NCBI GenBank assembly: GCA_963556695.1
Contig: CAUWAG010000012.1
Coordinates: forward strand, 3,596,001-3,660,000
DNA length: 64,000 nt
Source of the DNA: Anthostomella pinea
Taxonomy: Eukaryota > Ascomycota > Sordariomycetes > Xylariales > Xylariaceae
Direction: 5' to 3'
Shown here: positions 10,327 through 21,740 of the stretch, in pieces
Position numbering within the stretch: the first letter of the stretch is position 1
How the letters are laid out: each line of letters starts with the position of its first letter
The notes under the pieces: generated by a model
What the model was told of the DNA's origin: nothing
What the model saw: the letters and a program-made list of their open reading frames with translations, nothing else
The model's database searches: none
Translations under genes and position numbers: made by a program

Positions 10327-13300
10327 TTACACCTGGTGGTCGATGAATTGATGTTCTGTAACCCTGGGACAGACTTTCGTGTAGAATTCTGTCCACTTGC
10401 AGAAGTCTCCAAATTCATTTGGGTGCGTTATCAGCCATTTCCAATAGGCTCTCCCTTCTGGTTTGGGTTCTCTGTTGTGTCCGCGGTTTCTTTGTGGCCA
10501 TCTAGACCGTTTTGTAAGGGCTCTGTTACAGAAAGCAAAGTGGGCTCATGTTTTGATTCTCCAGCAAGAGCAGTTGTAGTGTTCTTCGTGCTTGAACCTC
10601 TTATGGTACCAGCTAAAGTCGCTGTGGCCAGTTCTAGATGCAATAAGCCTGTGGAGCGTTGGCCTGTCCAGCTTGAGCTCTTCTGGGCACTTGAGTGTAG
10701 TTTTTTGGAGGCCGAGACTTTTGTATTTATTGGTGATATTCTCGTTCTACCATTGCTGGTGTTTTTTCTGAGTCTTTTCGTTAAGAAGGCTTAAAACGCC
10801 CGCAAGCGTGGGTTTGGCCCCGGTAGGGATTGGCAAGGTGGTGCCTTTTTTTGCCTTTTTGTCAGCCTCTTCGTTGCCTTGGATGTCCATGTGCCCTGGC
10901 ACCCACCGGACCTGTACGTCGGCGTACGTGTCCGAGATTTTGTGGAATTCTAGGAAAGCTTCTTGGGAGCTCTGAGCTGGTTCCTTCCACAGTCCGGAGA
11001 TCACTGCTGTATTATCTAGGCACACGTGGATGGTGGCGCCGCTGCTGAGCCTCAGGGCCTGTCTGAGTACGTGGCGGGCCCCTTCAACCTCACTATCAAA
11101 GACCTCAGCTGGGTGGCCCAGTCTGCCACAGCCTGAGGCTACGTTTGTCTGGCCTCTATAAATCATGTATCCATAGCCCACTGCCCCCTCCAGGGATTTC
11201 AAGCCATCAGAGTAGGCGACTATATGTGAAGGCAGAAGCAATTTTAGCCAGTCTGTGAAGACTTTGGCTTCTTTGGCTTTGCTTCTTGTTATGACAGCTT
11301 TGCTAATATTCGTTATATATCTTGGTTCCGTTAGGATTGGTCTTAAAAAATCCCGTGTGAGTTCATATGTCCTTTGGAGCCGTGTCCTTGCAGTTATCCT
11401 AACTAGACCCCTCAGGCCTCTGTTCACGGTAGGGTTCCGGGCTGTAACACATCGGACTAACAGATACATGTTATCCATAGCTCTGATCTTCAGGCTGAAC
11501 CGTATCCGGATCTTGCTGAGTATAGTTTGTACCGTTGGTAGGCCTGATTCTTTAAAGAGTACTTTTTTTGGTGTAGTTCTCCAGACCGGGAGAATCCCTC
11601 TGATGGCCTCTGTAAGGACTCTTTTGAGGTCGTCCGAGTGGCCGTTCTGGCGGGTGCTCATGTCCCGGGCCTGACTGTTTCCTGCTCTCTTGTAATCCCC
11701 GGCCCCTCAGACCTCTGCCCCATAGGTCATGATAGGAATTACGCATGCAATTACCGCCTTACGGAGGGCTACTACTAGGGGCCCTCTGGTAGTGTTCATA
11801 AGACTTCGAATATGTCTGGCCACGACGAGGCCCTTGGCTGCCCGTCTTTTGATATGCTCCCGGAACTTCAGGGACCTGTCGAAAAAAATCCCTAGCCAGC
11901 GGACCACCGCCCCTTTCACTGGTTGCGCTGGTTTGATGGTAAAGCCTCCGGGGGTGACTATTTCTGGTGTGAGAGGTCTCCTCCCAGTATCAAAGTAGAT
12001 GGCTTCAGCCTTGGAGTCTTCAAAGGTGACCTTGTTGTCTAGGCCCCAGCGTAGAATATCGTCTACCATGCTAGCTGCCTTGGCTGCTAGCTCGGTAGTG
12101 GTTTTGCCCGTTATTCGGATGCTGATGTCGTCTGCATATCTGAATCTGTTATGCTTATACTCTAAGAAGATATCTGCAATATACAGCAGGAAGAGGATCA
12201 GTGAAGCCGGTGATCCTTGTGGGAGCCCACAACTCAGTCCGAATACCTTAGTAGTAACGCCTTCCAGTCTAATCCGAGCAGTTCTGTCTGATAAGAAGGA
12301 ATCTACCCATTTTACAAGGGCTGATACCCAGCACTGCTGGTGGAGCCTGAGGATCAATCTCCGGCGAAGTACTGCATCAAACGCCCCTTGTACATCCAGG
12401 GTGACAAGAAGCACTTTTTGCCCGGATTCCAGGGCTAACTCGATGTCATGTGTGACTGCTGCAGTAAGGTCAACCGCAGAGCGCTTAGGGAGGGCCCCGA
12501 TTTGGTTTGGGCTGGTCACCCCTCTTAATAGGGCTGTTGTTACCATCCGTTTTGCAACTAGCCTTTTAAGGCCCTTTCCAAGGCATAATAACAGAGCAAT
12601 CAGCCTGTATGATTTCGCAGTGGTATAGTTCTTTTTCCCCGGCTTCTTGAGCATGACTACCTCTGCTGACTTGAAAGGGGTGGGATGGTGCCCTGTTTTA
12701 AGGCAGGCTTGAAATAGAAGCCAAATCGGCTCTGCTAGGTGGACCCATGCCGCTTTGAGAAGCCGTGTTGAGAGAGTCTATTCCGGGGGCTGTGTTTTTT
12801 GTGAGAACCATTTTAGCAAGTTCGGTTGGCGATATTGCAGAGTCCCATTTTAATGCAGTGCGGGGGGCAATGGAAATCTCTAACGGGTCGTGTACGAGGT
12901 CGTCTTCGGCCGAGTGCCTGTCTAGTAAGGCCGTCTTAAGGGCATATGCCTTTTTGGTAGTGTCCTTTACTGTCAAGTTGCCGACTTTTAGTGGTGGTGA
13001 TTTTATGTCCGGATTTAGCTTATGCCAGTTGATTATCTTGAAGAGGTCTGAGTCTTTCTGTATACCTTTGATGCGAGCTTTCTAGTATTCTCTTTTTGCC
13101 TTTCTTACTACCGCCCAATACGCGCGTTTCTCTTCCGTAAGGGTGTTTATTCCAAATTGCTTTGTTGCCAGCTTGTATATTCTTTTTGCTTTCCTGTACT
13201 TATTGTCCCACCAAGGAGCGTTTCGTCTTTTACTGCTTGGCTTGTTGCCAACAGTTTTGAGGGCCAGTGTGATAAGGTTTATAATAACAGAGGTAGCTTT

Positions 13301-14387
13301 GTCGAGTTCTTCTGTTGTGGGGTTAGAGCTGAGGTTTGGTAGCGGGGTTCCCATACGTATTATCTCACAGAACTCTGGTAGTTTGTCATCTGGTATTGTG
13401 TATCTCTGTTGAGCCACTCTTTGTCTCCCTTTAGATGAGATTGTGATTTGTAGTGGCCAGTGGTCTATGGCTGCGTGTATAGCGTAGTTGACTACTGCGG
13501 TTGCAAAGGGGATGTTCGAGAAGGTGAGGTCGAGCACGTGCCCATCGTCGTGTGTAGAGACGCCCGGTTCCCTAATGTATAAGAGCTGGTTTCCTGCTGC
13601 CCACTGTGTAATTTCCCCGCCTCGGGTTCTTCTTGGTATTCCTGGTTCCCAAGAGGGGTTGTTTGTGTTGAAATCTCCTGTTACTACACAGTGGACAAGA
13701 GGTGGCCAGGCAAGTAGCAGGTCTAGTGCTTCCTCTCCTTGGCGGTAGAAGTTCATAAGTGTGACTCCATTTATTGTGAGCCAGATAATGTCTCTGGACG
13801 GGGCTGGCCTGCTTTGTTATGTCTCGAGTCCGGCGTCTTTTTGTATGTATGACAGAACTCTTGGCCTGTCTGATGTACCCTCCCAATAGTCTATTGGAAC
13901 GTATACGTCGTATTGGTGGTGTGAGCTGTAGCGGCATTTCCCATCTACACTGACCCACGGTTCTTGAATCAGGACCACGTCTATATCCGCCTCGCAATAG
14001 TTCTATAAGAGAGCCGCGTATGATTCGTGCATCTTCTAGACGTTTCCTTGAGCAATCCTAAAAGGACTGATCCTCTGTCTGCGGTGCCTCTGACCGCCTT
14101 GTCTCTGGTTAGGGACCCGGGGGAGCCTAGTCCCGGAGGTCTGAGTGGCACTCGAAGGCTGAGCTGACATTATTACCAGTATAGTCGACTTGATTTTGCT
14201 GGCAGCGAGGTCTCCTCGCGGATCCTGTGCCCTGCTGTGATTCTTGGGGGAGAGGGGGTAGACCGGTCATCTCTGTATCCTCCTTGTCTAGGTTGTCGAC
14301 TTTGTCTAGCCCCTCATCTAACATGGATTCACCGTCTATGAGGTTGATTTCAGGTGTGTTCACACTTGCTATTATAATGCTGTCCAT
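10327..14387 (-). pseudogene. LINE B ORF2 (endonuclease, RT, RNase H, zinc finger)
   Basis: ORF2 starts at ATG 14387, four bases after the ORF1 stop. The APE-type endonuclease shows IQEPW, GDFNTNNPSW and DHWPL but has at least three stops. The RT has GALPKRS, LDVQGAFDAVL, CGLPQGSPAS and YADDISIRI (frame 12654-11707). RNase H follows (AYSDGLKS, CLDNTAVISGL, RWVPGHMDIQGNEEADK; frame 11661-10747). The C-terminal finger NCSCWRIKT-stop-AHFAFC has one TGA. Multiple stops and frame changes, several fitting C-to-T changes, make it non-functional. Confidence 0.85.
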
Positions 14388-14390
14388 GGC

Positions 14391-14713
14391 TCAGATGTTA
14401 GGGCTGGGTGTGGTTTCTTCTTGGAAGGGTGCCGCCAGTACCGGGGCGAGGCTTTGAGGAGCTGGTGGGTTCCTTATAGCGTTTATCTCGTTGTAGAGCT
14501 TTAGACATGACTTCCTGAGCTTCTTCCTTTCCTGGTTCGAGGGGTGGACCAACTGGCCTCCTATTCTCTTAGGTCTGGCTGGGCAGTTTTCATGTGTTGA
14601 GATTTCGGGCCCCATACAGTTGGCACATTGAGGGGAGAGCGTGCATGGAGATACGTGCCTTTTGTCTTCCGGTTTCCCACACCTCTCACAGCGGCTAGGG
14701 CGGGCACACCGCC
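14391..14713 (-). pseudogene. LINE B ORF1 C-terminal part (gag-like, zinc knuckles)
   Basis: The frame reads CARPSRCERCGKPEDKRH and then CANCMGPEISTHENCPARP, the paired CCHC zinc knuckles of Tad-type ORF1 proteins, which bind the LINE RNA. It ends in TPSPNI and a TGA at 14391. The N-terminal part is missing at the LTR boundary, where the reading frame would continue upstream as HPARR, exactly what is found at 39300 before another copy of the same LTR. Confidence 0.8.
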
Positions 14714-14927
14714 TGTCACGGCGAGCGTACTGAGAAGCTGGGACATGGCCGGCAGCAAGCAGCTATTACTCTATTGACGAGAATATTAAGACTAGAGAGG
14801 AAAGGAAGAGAGAGAGAGAGATAGGTACAGTGGGAGGTTGCCCCTTTAAGGGGATCCTCTGGTCAGATCCTTCCTTTATTGGGAAGTATCCGCTTGTCAT
14901 TTGGGAAGGTCTGTACAGGCCGTCATA
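14714..14927 (-). repeat. 3' LTR of gypsy copy 1 (214 bp)
   Basis: The 214-bp sequence starts TGTCACGG on the plus strand and is the reverse complement of the LTRs at 19223, 25004 and 39305. It carries the LTR hallmarks: TGT..ACA-type ends (one end mutated to ATA), a CT-rich tract and a CCCCTTAAAGGGG palindrome. A purine-rich tract adjoins it on the element side. The five bases outside (GGCGG on the minus strand) match the five bases outside the 5' LTR of copy 2. Confidence 0.92.
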
Positions 14928-14946
14928 CTATCCCCCCCCCCCTTAT
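14928..14946 (-). other. polypurine tract of gypsy copy 1
   Basis: Read on the minus strand, a run of A and about 12 G followed by ATAG lies directly against the 3' LTR. This is the expected position and composition of the plus-strand primer of an LTR retrotransposon. Confidence 0.8.
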
Positions 14947-15109
14947 TAAAGTCGGTTTATGATGATGATTTCTTCCGAGTTCTCCTTATTCCTTATGCAG
15001 AGTCTCTTATAGGCAGGTTGTCTTCCTCATGATCAGTTAGGTCCTGATCATCAGCAGCAGCCTCTATCCATTGCTGTAACCTTTGAGGGGGACCTGACGC
15101 CTTAGATTT

Positions 15110-18066
15110 GCGTCATGGAACTCTTTGACCTATACAGCCGAGTTTCTAAAGTTAGCTGCTGGGTACCACATCAGGTCAGGATCATGACTTGTCCATTCAG
15201 CCTGGTACTCCCGCTTGCCCCGGGTTAGGCAGGAGGACAGAATTTTGTTAACTTCTCACTTAGGAACCCTGTTCACGTCGACGGGAGGCGGTGGAGGGAT
15301 CACCTGACCTGGGACAGGGTCATTTAGTGACCGTACTAAGCGGCTTGCATGGATGACCCGATGGGCATTTATCCCGGGAGGTAAGTCAATCTCAAAGGCG
15401 TTCTCATTGATCTGTTTGACAACCCGATATGGTCCCATGTAGGGGTTGTCCAACCCATCATATATGCGGTCAGTACGCCATGCTCCTTTGGGTACATATA
15501 CCATATCATCTGGCTTCCAGTCAATTGGTCGTTCGGTACTTGTCAGTCTGCTTCTTGTACTTTGCTTGTGCCTTAAAGAGGTTGGTTTTGGCCCATGCCA
15601 CGGCCTGTGCCCGGCGTTCAGCAAATTCTTGAGCGTCTAAACGACTCAGCCGCTCTGTAATAGGCGTCTTTCTTAAGAGAGGACTGCGTTTATCCCAGTC
15701 AAATGTCATAATTAGAAGAAACCCTATTTCAACCTCAGCTGGAGATAAGCCAGTACTTGCCTGAAATTGTGTGGCATAAACAAAATCCAGACAGGGCAAC
15801 AATTAAAACCAATTATCTTGAAAGTGGTTTATAAAGGGTCGGAGCTTGGTCTAGAGAAACTGGTTAATGATCTCTGTCTGACCATCCATCTAAGGGTGCT
15901 CTGCAGTAGAGCGGCGTAGGTCCATCCCTGTGAGCTTGGCTAGTTTATCCAAAAAAGGCAGCAATAAACTGGGGACCACGGTCTGAAGTCACAGTCTTAG
16001 GGGTGTCATAAACCCTCCAAGGTCCATTAAAATAGAAAGTGGCAAGGTCCTTGGCTGTACATGTCTTATATGTTGGAATAGACCACGGGTGTTTGCCTAG
16101 TCGGTCTACCACCACATAGATTGTGTCATAGCCTAGCTTGTCTTTTGGCATGGTCTTGAAGTCCATAGAGACATGTTGTCAAGGACGATCTGGTATAGGC
16201 AGGGGTTGTAGCAAGCCGGCTGGCTTGAGACGGGAGTTGCGACCTCTGCCACATTCTAAGCAATGAGCGCAATAACGGTCTATAAAAGCACCCATACCTG
16301 GCCAGGAATAACGCTCTGTTACTAAGGCACGCATCTTGTTACGACCAGGGTGTGCACGGGAAGGTAGTCTGTGAATCTCATCACAAAGTCGTGTGTGTAG
16401 GTGCCCCTTATCAGGCACCATGAGGCGTCCTTCTTTCAGCAACAAGCCATCAACAAGACTGTAACCCTGCTGACTGTGTTTGGCTCTTTCACGCTCAAGA
16501 AGCAAGGTCTTTGAAGAGCGGTTGGCTGTCAAGATGGCATTAATAAGCTGAATACCCTCTAGAGAACCGTCAGGGTCCTGGTTGTTGGCTTCCAAGGTGG
16601 CCATAATGGCACATACCAGGTTGTCTTCTGGACTAGGTGACGGGTCGGTCACAGACAGGTCAACAGGTCCATTGAACCTTTTAACAGGTAAGAGGATCTG
16701 GCGGCGACTTTCATCTTTGATGGCCTTCTGTGTAGCCAGATCTACAGCTTTCTATGATAGAGTATCAGCAATCAGATTCTCCCTACCTGGACAGTAAGAG
16801 ATGGTGAAGTCCAGGCCCGAGATATCCTCACTCCAGGCTGCTTGTCAGGAATTGAGCTGTCATTTAGTGACAAAGTACTGGAGTGCCTGATGATCTGTGA
16901 AAACAGGAAGGGGATGCTGAAGGGCAGTGAGCATGTGGTTCTATTCTCGCATGGCATAGACAATTGCCAGTACTTCCTTGTCATGGATGGGATAGTTGTA
17001 CTCTGTTATATTCATAGTTTGCGACAGATAGGCCACTGGATGCCAATTGTCTTGCTCATCCTGTTGGGATCGGGCTGTTGAGATTACACCATCTGAAGCG
17101 TCTGTTTCCAGCTTGGTAGGAGCTACTTCCTTGAAATATAAGAGCAAGGGAGCTGAGCATAAGGCATCCTTTAGGTTGTCAAAGGCTCTCTGCTATTCCT
17201 TAGTCCATAGGTACTTGGTTGCTACAATGAGACAGTAAAGAGGTTTAGCTATCCTGCTAAAACTGTCTATGAATTGCCGGTAGAAATTACAGAATCCCAA
17301 GAAAGACTGTAATTCTTTGATAATCTTAGGCTCTTCCCAGTCCCTCACGGCGGCAATCTTGGCTTGATCAACTGATATGCCACTGGTTGATATTATATAT
17401 CCCAGGAATTTTGTTGATGTGACAGTAAACTCGCTCTTCTTGATGTCAGCCTGGAGGCCAGCTTCCCGGAGCTTCTAGAGGACCTTGCGGACATGGTCCC
17501 AGTGTTCCAATGGGTCTGCAGAAAAGATCAAGATATCGTCCACATAGGCTGTACAGAACTCATCAAGATACGGGAACAAGGCCTTGTTGATATACCGCTA
17601 GAAGGTACTTGGGCCGTTACAAAGTCTAAAAGAGAGCATCTTATACTTGTACTGGCCAAAGCGCGTGCGAAAGGTCGTGAGATCCTCAGAGGCTGGATCC
17701 ATGCGGATTTGGTGGAAAGCCGCCCTGATATCCAGCTTGGTGAACAGCTTAGCGCAAGATAGACGTTCCAAAGTTTCGCTGATTAGTGGCAGCGGGTAGC
17801 GGTCTTTTTTTGACTGAGCATTGAGCTCGCGGTAGTCAACACAGAAACACAAGCCTCTATTCAGCTTTTTGGCAAAAAGAACAGGAGACCCATACTCTGC
17901 TCTAATGGGAACAATCCATGCCTTACGTAAGTGTTCTGTCAGATATTGCTTGAGGGCAATAAGGTGGTCGGCCTTCATGCTATATAAGGGGTGCAGGCAA
18001 AGAGTCTTGGCCCCCGGCTTGAGCTCGATCTTATGGTCAATATCCTTGAAGAAAGGGGGTAGCTCG
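15110..18066 (-). pseudogene. gypsy copy 1 Pol fragment with chromodomain
   Basis: RT: KLDIRAAFHQIRMDP and FGQYKYK (17978-17598). RNase H: LETDASDGVIS and EYNYPIHDKEVLAIVYAMRE (17147-16941). Integrase: the zinc-binding HPGRNKMRA to CAHCLEC region (16652-16179), VTSDRGPQF, then TDGQTEI-like sequence. The C-terminal GPY-like stretch is PYMGPYRVVKQINENAFEIDLP (15624-15256, residues about 60-80). Beyond a TGA at the expected tryptophan lies a chromodomain (EVNKILSSCL, YQAEW, DLMWYPAANF). Many TAG/TGA/TAA codons interrupt the frame, several of them at the same codons as in copy 2. Confidence 0.85.
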
Positions 18067-18068
18067 TA

Positions 18069-18093
18069 TCTAATCTCTTATCTAATCATACAT
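18069..18093 (+). repeat. 25-bp direct repeat, left copy
   Basis: The 25 bp here recur exactly at 19187-19211 (core CTCTTATCTAATCATACAT). The pair brackets the Zn2Cys6 relic. The left copy begins two bases after the broken end of gypsy copy 1. Confidence 0.85.
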
Positions 18094-18435
18094 ACGGGTT
18101 CTGTATGGATGGTTTAATTATAGAACTACATGAATCCAACAATTAAGTTCAATTTTTAACTTTTTAGTATTATAATGTTTAAAATATTATATAACTATTA
18201 AAATCAAGGTAGTAATATATTATGAATTTATAATATTTATAATAATATTAATTTATGATAATTTTATTATAAAGTTAATTATTAAGGCTGTAAAAGTATT
18301 AATAAATAAAGTTAATATAGATATTTATGTTTACATTAATTTACCATGAATATCTGTTAAGTTATTTAAGACCTTCCCCCTAAATAATTATATTAAACCC
18401 TAATTACCCTTAAATTAATAAAAAATACTTAGATT
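18094..18435. other. AT-rich block
   Basis: This sequence is very rich in A and T (TATA, AATT and ATTA runs), with no gene. It fits DNA depleted of GC by repeat-directed C-to-T mutation, just upstream of the regulator relic. Confidence 0.6.
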
Positions 18436-19186
18436 ATGTCAAACACCGGCCCTGATAATAAAGACCTTGCAGAAGCCAATGATAGGTATCAGATCAATCA
18501 TAAAGAAGAGAAAAGTAAGCCAGTGAATAAAAAGCGCATAACAAGAGCGTATGATCAATGTAACATTGAAAAGAGAAAATACAACTAGTCCAAGCCCAAA
18601 GTGTGGATCTTGTGACACACAAGGCATCCCATGTACCTACGATTGCCCAGCTCACAGATGAGGGCCTATGCCGCGACTCAACTCTGCTGGGCCAAGGACG
18701 CGGTTTGACTATACTGGGCGGTTCCTTACGTTACTACTGAGTAAAGGGCACATCAGCGAGCAGATAGCATTGGAAGTGCTGCAGTAAGCCAGTACACGCG
18801 ACCCTGAGATGTCGATTTTAGACACAATCTGTAATAACTTAATTGGCCAGATATTGAATATCAAGTATACAATAAGTTGTCTGCATATAGCGCTAGAGAC
18901 CGGAGCGATACATGATACCAGAATAGAGACTGGCGGCTAGATTTGCGTGTACTGGACCATTAGGAGCTCTGTAGAGGTTGGTTGCGGACTTGTACTAACC
19001 TGAATCAGAGAAAAACTGTCTATAAAAGCTATGATAATTATCAATCAACTGAAGATGTGCCGTAAACCTGAGTCATGTTACATATGAAATTAGACGCGAT
19101 TATCTATGTCCAATGTCCATGTCAGAGGAACTTCCTCATCATAAGTTATGCACACATTGTCCGGATTCCGGATTTATTGCGTCTAA
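18436..19186 (+). pseudogene. Zn2Cys6 transcription factor relic A (RIP-like mutated)
   Basis: From ATG 18436 the frame reads toward KKRITRAYDQCNIEKRKYN, which fits a Zn2Cys6 cluster in which cysteines have become tyrosine (TGT/TGC to TAT/TAC). After a TAG and a one-base shift it continues KPKCGSCDTQGIPCTYD. The following region (GRFLTLLLSKGHISEQ) is shared with relic B at 45343. Differences from B are almost all transitions. Such proteins are fungal DNA-binding regulators. This copy is dead. Confidence 0.7.
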
Positions 19187-19211
19187 TCTAATCTCTTATC
19201 TAATCATACAT
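19187..19211 (+). repeat. 25-bp direct repeat, right copy
   Basis: Exact copy of 18069-18093. Homology between the two regulator relics ends a few bases to its left. Confidence 0.85.
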
Positions 19212-19222
19212 GTAAGTCCTAG

Positions 19223-19436
19223 TGTGACGGCCTGCACGGACCTTCCCACATAACAAGCCGATACTTCCTCATAAGGGAAGGATCTGACCAGAGGATCCCC
19301 TTAAAGGGGCAACCTCCTGCTGTACCTATCTCTCCCTCTCTCTTCTTTTCCTCTCTAGTCTTGATATTCTCGTCAATAGAGTAATAGCTGCTTGCTACCG
19401 ACCATGTCCCAGCTCCTTAATACGCTCACAGTGATA
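19223..19436 (+). repeat. solo LTR of the gypsy family
   Basis: A 214-bp copy of the gypsy LTR (TGTGACGG start, GTGATA end mutated from GTGACA) with no internal region beside it. The flanking 5-mers are CCTAG and TCTAG, a target duplication with one C/T difference. LTR-LTR recombination typically leaves such solo copies. Confidence 0.85.
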
Positions 19437-19924
19437 TCTAGTATAGATAGTTTGCAGACTGGAATTGCATGGATCCAACATTTTATAATATATTTTAATA
19501 AAACAATTTTTTTTATTAGTTCAGGTTTATGAAATGTAAAATGTTTTATTGTAAGAAAGTCTATTGGCTATAAACACGGCCTGTTTTTATAACTATTAAT
19601 ATAAGGTTTTTAAAATTAATAATTTTATTATTCTCTGCTTTATTGATATCATTACTTGATTAATTAACAGCGGCTTTTACTAAATCGAAGGGTTTTTTGA
19701 TTTAAAAAAAGCTTAATATATTATAAACATTTTATAAACGTATATTAATAACTGATTTATAATACGTTTAACTTTTTATCGTTAAGATATATTATTTGAT
19801 TATTTAAAATTAACAATTTGATGACGCGTATCAATCGATTATAATAACATTTTTTTCCGTTAAAGTTTTTCAAATAAATGTCTTCATATTAAACTAGATC
19901 TAGGTTTAGTTTTAATTTATTACT
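19437..19924. other. AT-rich block
   Basis: A/T-rich sequence without genes. The same kind of sequence resumes at 21791, so the pogo-like transposon has been inserted into an AT-rich tract. Confidence 0.6.
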
Positions 19925-19979
19925 TTAACGTAGCTGACAAGCGAGTTGACATTACAAGCGAGTTGGCACTCGTCATGAA
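19925..19979 (+). repeat. left terminal inverted repeat (55 bp)
   Basis: Perfect reverse complement of 21736-21790, with two ACAAGCGAGTTG motifs. Confidence 0.95.
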
Positions 19980-20270
19980 GTCTCCAATTGCCATGTCAAA
20001 TAACTTCACCACAACGCATTCAGTTCAATTCAATCAATCGGATTCCTCTTCCTCAGAGGTTTCTATCTCTATTGTACAAGTTCGCGCATTATGGCCAGTA
20101 TTGCCGCAAACGCCACACTGTCGCCCACGCGCTGCCGCCCGCCTCGGATGACGACTATCTTCACCCATTTCCTGTTTTGCTAGCTCAGCACCATCCTTTG
20201 CAGCCTAAAGATCTACTGCATCTTTAATGGAAAGTACTCCTCCTTTCATTAGACGTTTGTTTTTTGTTCT

Positions 20271-21740
20271 CTAGCGTTTACTTAGTAGGTGATTGGCCTC
20301 TTCTAGTTCGCGGACCCGGGAATCAACCAAAGCGACCTTATGTATAAGACCGTATGTAGCCTTCGAAAACGAGCTCAATGCATCAATTATTGATGTAGGT
20401 GAGCTTCCCTGGTGGTTTCTGACTCGGTTTCGGATATAAACTGATTGGTTTACCGCTTCATTAATGGTAGTAGGCGTCTTCGAAGTCCAAGTAGTGGGTG
20501 GCAGATTGGGGTCTGGCGACGGTGTTCGTATGACAGCGACAGCATCCAGCTTTAAAATGACACTTTCTGGGTCAAAAGGAACAAGCCCAGTGGCACTGAA
20601 ACCTGCTCGAATGTTTCCTGGCGTCATAGCAGCGTTTTGTGCTTCACAAAACGCTGCAAGGAAGTCCTCCTTCGAAACGTGGGTTATATGACGCCGGATG
20701 AGATCCTCAATCATGCGACCGTAAGCTCGTTTGAGCGGGCTAAAACAGCCGACATCTAGAGGCTGTAGCCTGTGTGACGAGTGGGCAGACATACAAAGGG
20801 TGATAATGCCGTTGTTCTGACAATAATCCTCAAAGACCTGGGAATGGTGGCTTTCGTGACCATCTAGGATGAGGAGGCGTTTACCGGCAGTCATACGCGG
20901 TCTGGTATACTTGTCGAAATGCTGAATCCATTCCAAACCAATCTCATTCGTGGTTCACCCGTTGTCGGACACGGCCACCTTCCAATCGCGTGGTAATATC
21001 GTGTCGCAATACCATGACGCAAGGTGGGTTTTGCCCTGTAGAATGATGAACGGCGGGACCACCCAACCATCAGCATTAACAGCAGAGATTGCTGTAGACC
21101 ATTCCTTGTTACCTTGCTGAGCTTGTCTAGGCCTGCCACGTCTTTCGGCGCTTGTAACGACCATGCCGGACCCAATAATGCCTATCATAAACCCAGTCTC
21201 GTCGAAGTTGTAAATATCTGCGTCTTGGATACCATGTTTCGTGACTGCTGCTGCAACTTGGCGAAACCACGCGCGATACGCGTCTGGATCCTCGTTCAAG
21301 ACCATCTGGTAGTCTATCTTCTGATGAAAACGCGTCCGGAGGCCTGGTGTACGTTTGATGAAGTTCTGCGTCCAGTTCTTTCCAACGCGTCCAGCCCCAT
21401 GCGCCGTCAACAATTGATTCGCCATATCTTCAACATAACTGTACCGGGGCGGAAATGCTCGCGCATCCAGGTCGAGAATGAAGGAACAAATGGCATTCTC
21501 TTCGGAAACCATAAGTTTCAAAGTATTGGGCATGCTGTCGCGTCGTGATGGCATTCCTTTGACTCTATTGCTCAAAGTGGAACGAGGGACGTTAAAGAGT
21601 TTCGCAAGCTGAAATATAGGAATATGAGGGTCACGTCGTTTAGCTTGAACAGCTAGCTGCAAGTCTGATTCGTTATAACGCGGTGCCATTATCGTTGGTG
21701 GAGATATGATGGTTTGAATCGTATTGGTTGGAAAGTTCAT
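20271..21740 (-). pseudogene. pogo/Tigger-type DDE transposase, one nonsense codon
   Basis: The first true ATG is at 21740, inside the right terminal repeat; a second, possibly preferred, is at 21689 (MAPRYNES). An N-terminal psq-like HTH (FNVPRSTLSNRVKG) and a CENP-B-type HTH (KNWTQNFIKRTPGL) are followed by the DDE core: YNFDETGF, LLILDGHESH and LQPLDVGCFSPLKRAYG (acidic triad D, D, D). The C-terminus has a coiled, charged end (VRELEEANHLLSKR). An in-frame TGA at 20955-20957 sits in NG-stop-TTNE, where the family has tryptophan. Otherwise the frame is intact for about 490 codons. Confidence 0.9.

Larger units (their letters stand above)
10327..14713 (-). mobile_element. LINE relic B (Tad-like), split at ORF1 by a gypsy element
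   Basis: On the minus strand the order is the end of ORF1 (zinc knuckles), then ORF2 with endonuclease, reverse transcriptase, RNase H and C-terminal zinc finger, ending at the stop 10327-10329. The 5' part of ORF1 is cut at 14713, where a gypsy LTR begins. The last five LINE bases next to the LTR are GGCGG on the minus strand. The missing N-terminal part of such an ORF1 occurs at 39042-39304, cut at the same point. Several nonsense codons show that the element is dead. Confidence 0.88.
14928..18066 (-). mobile_element. Ty3/gypsy chromovirus, copy 1 (3' half)
   Basis: Internal sequence runs from the reverse transcriptase (18066) through RNase H, integrase and a C-terminal chromodomain to the polypurine tract and 3' LTR. 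Gag, protease and the 5' LTR are absent: homology with copy 2 stops at 18066 inside the N-terminal RT region. The element is heavily mutated. It overlaps copy 2 (39.3-44.5 kb) for about 2.3 kb in inverted orientation. Confidence 0.88.

Noticed and set aside
14714..19436. 14714-14927 and 19223-19436 as the LTR pair of one element
   Set aside because: They are in opposite orientation, and 19223-19436 has its own near-matching 5-bp duplication, so it is a separate solo LTR.
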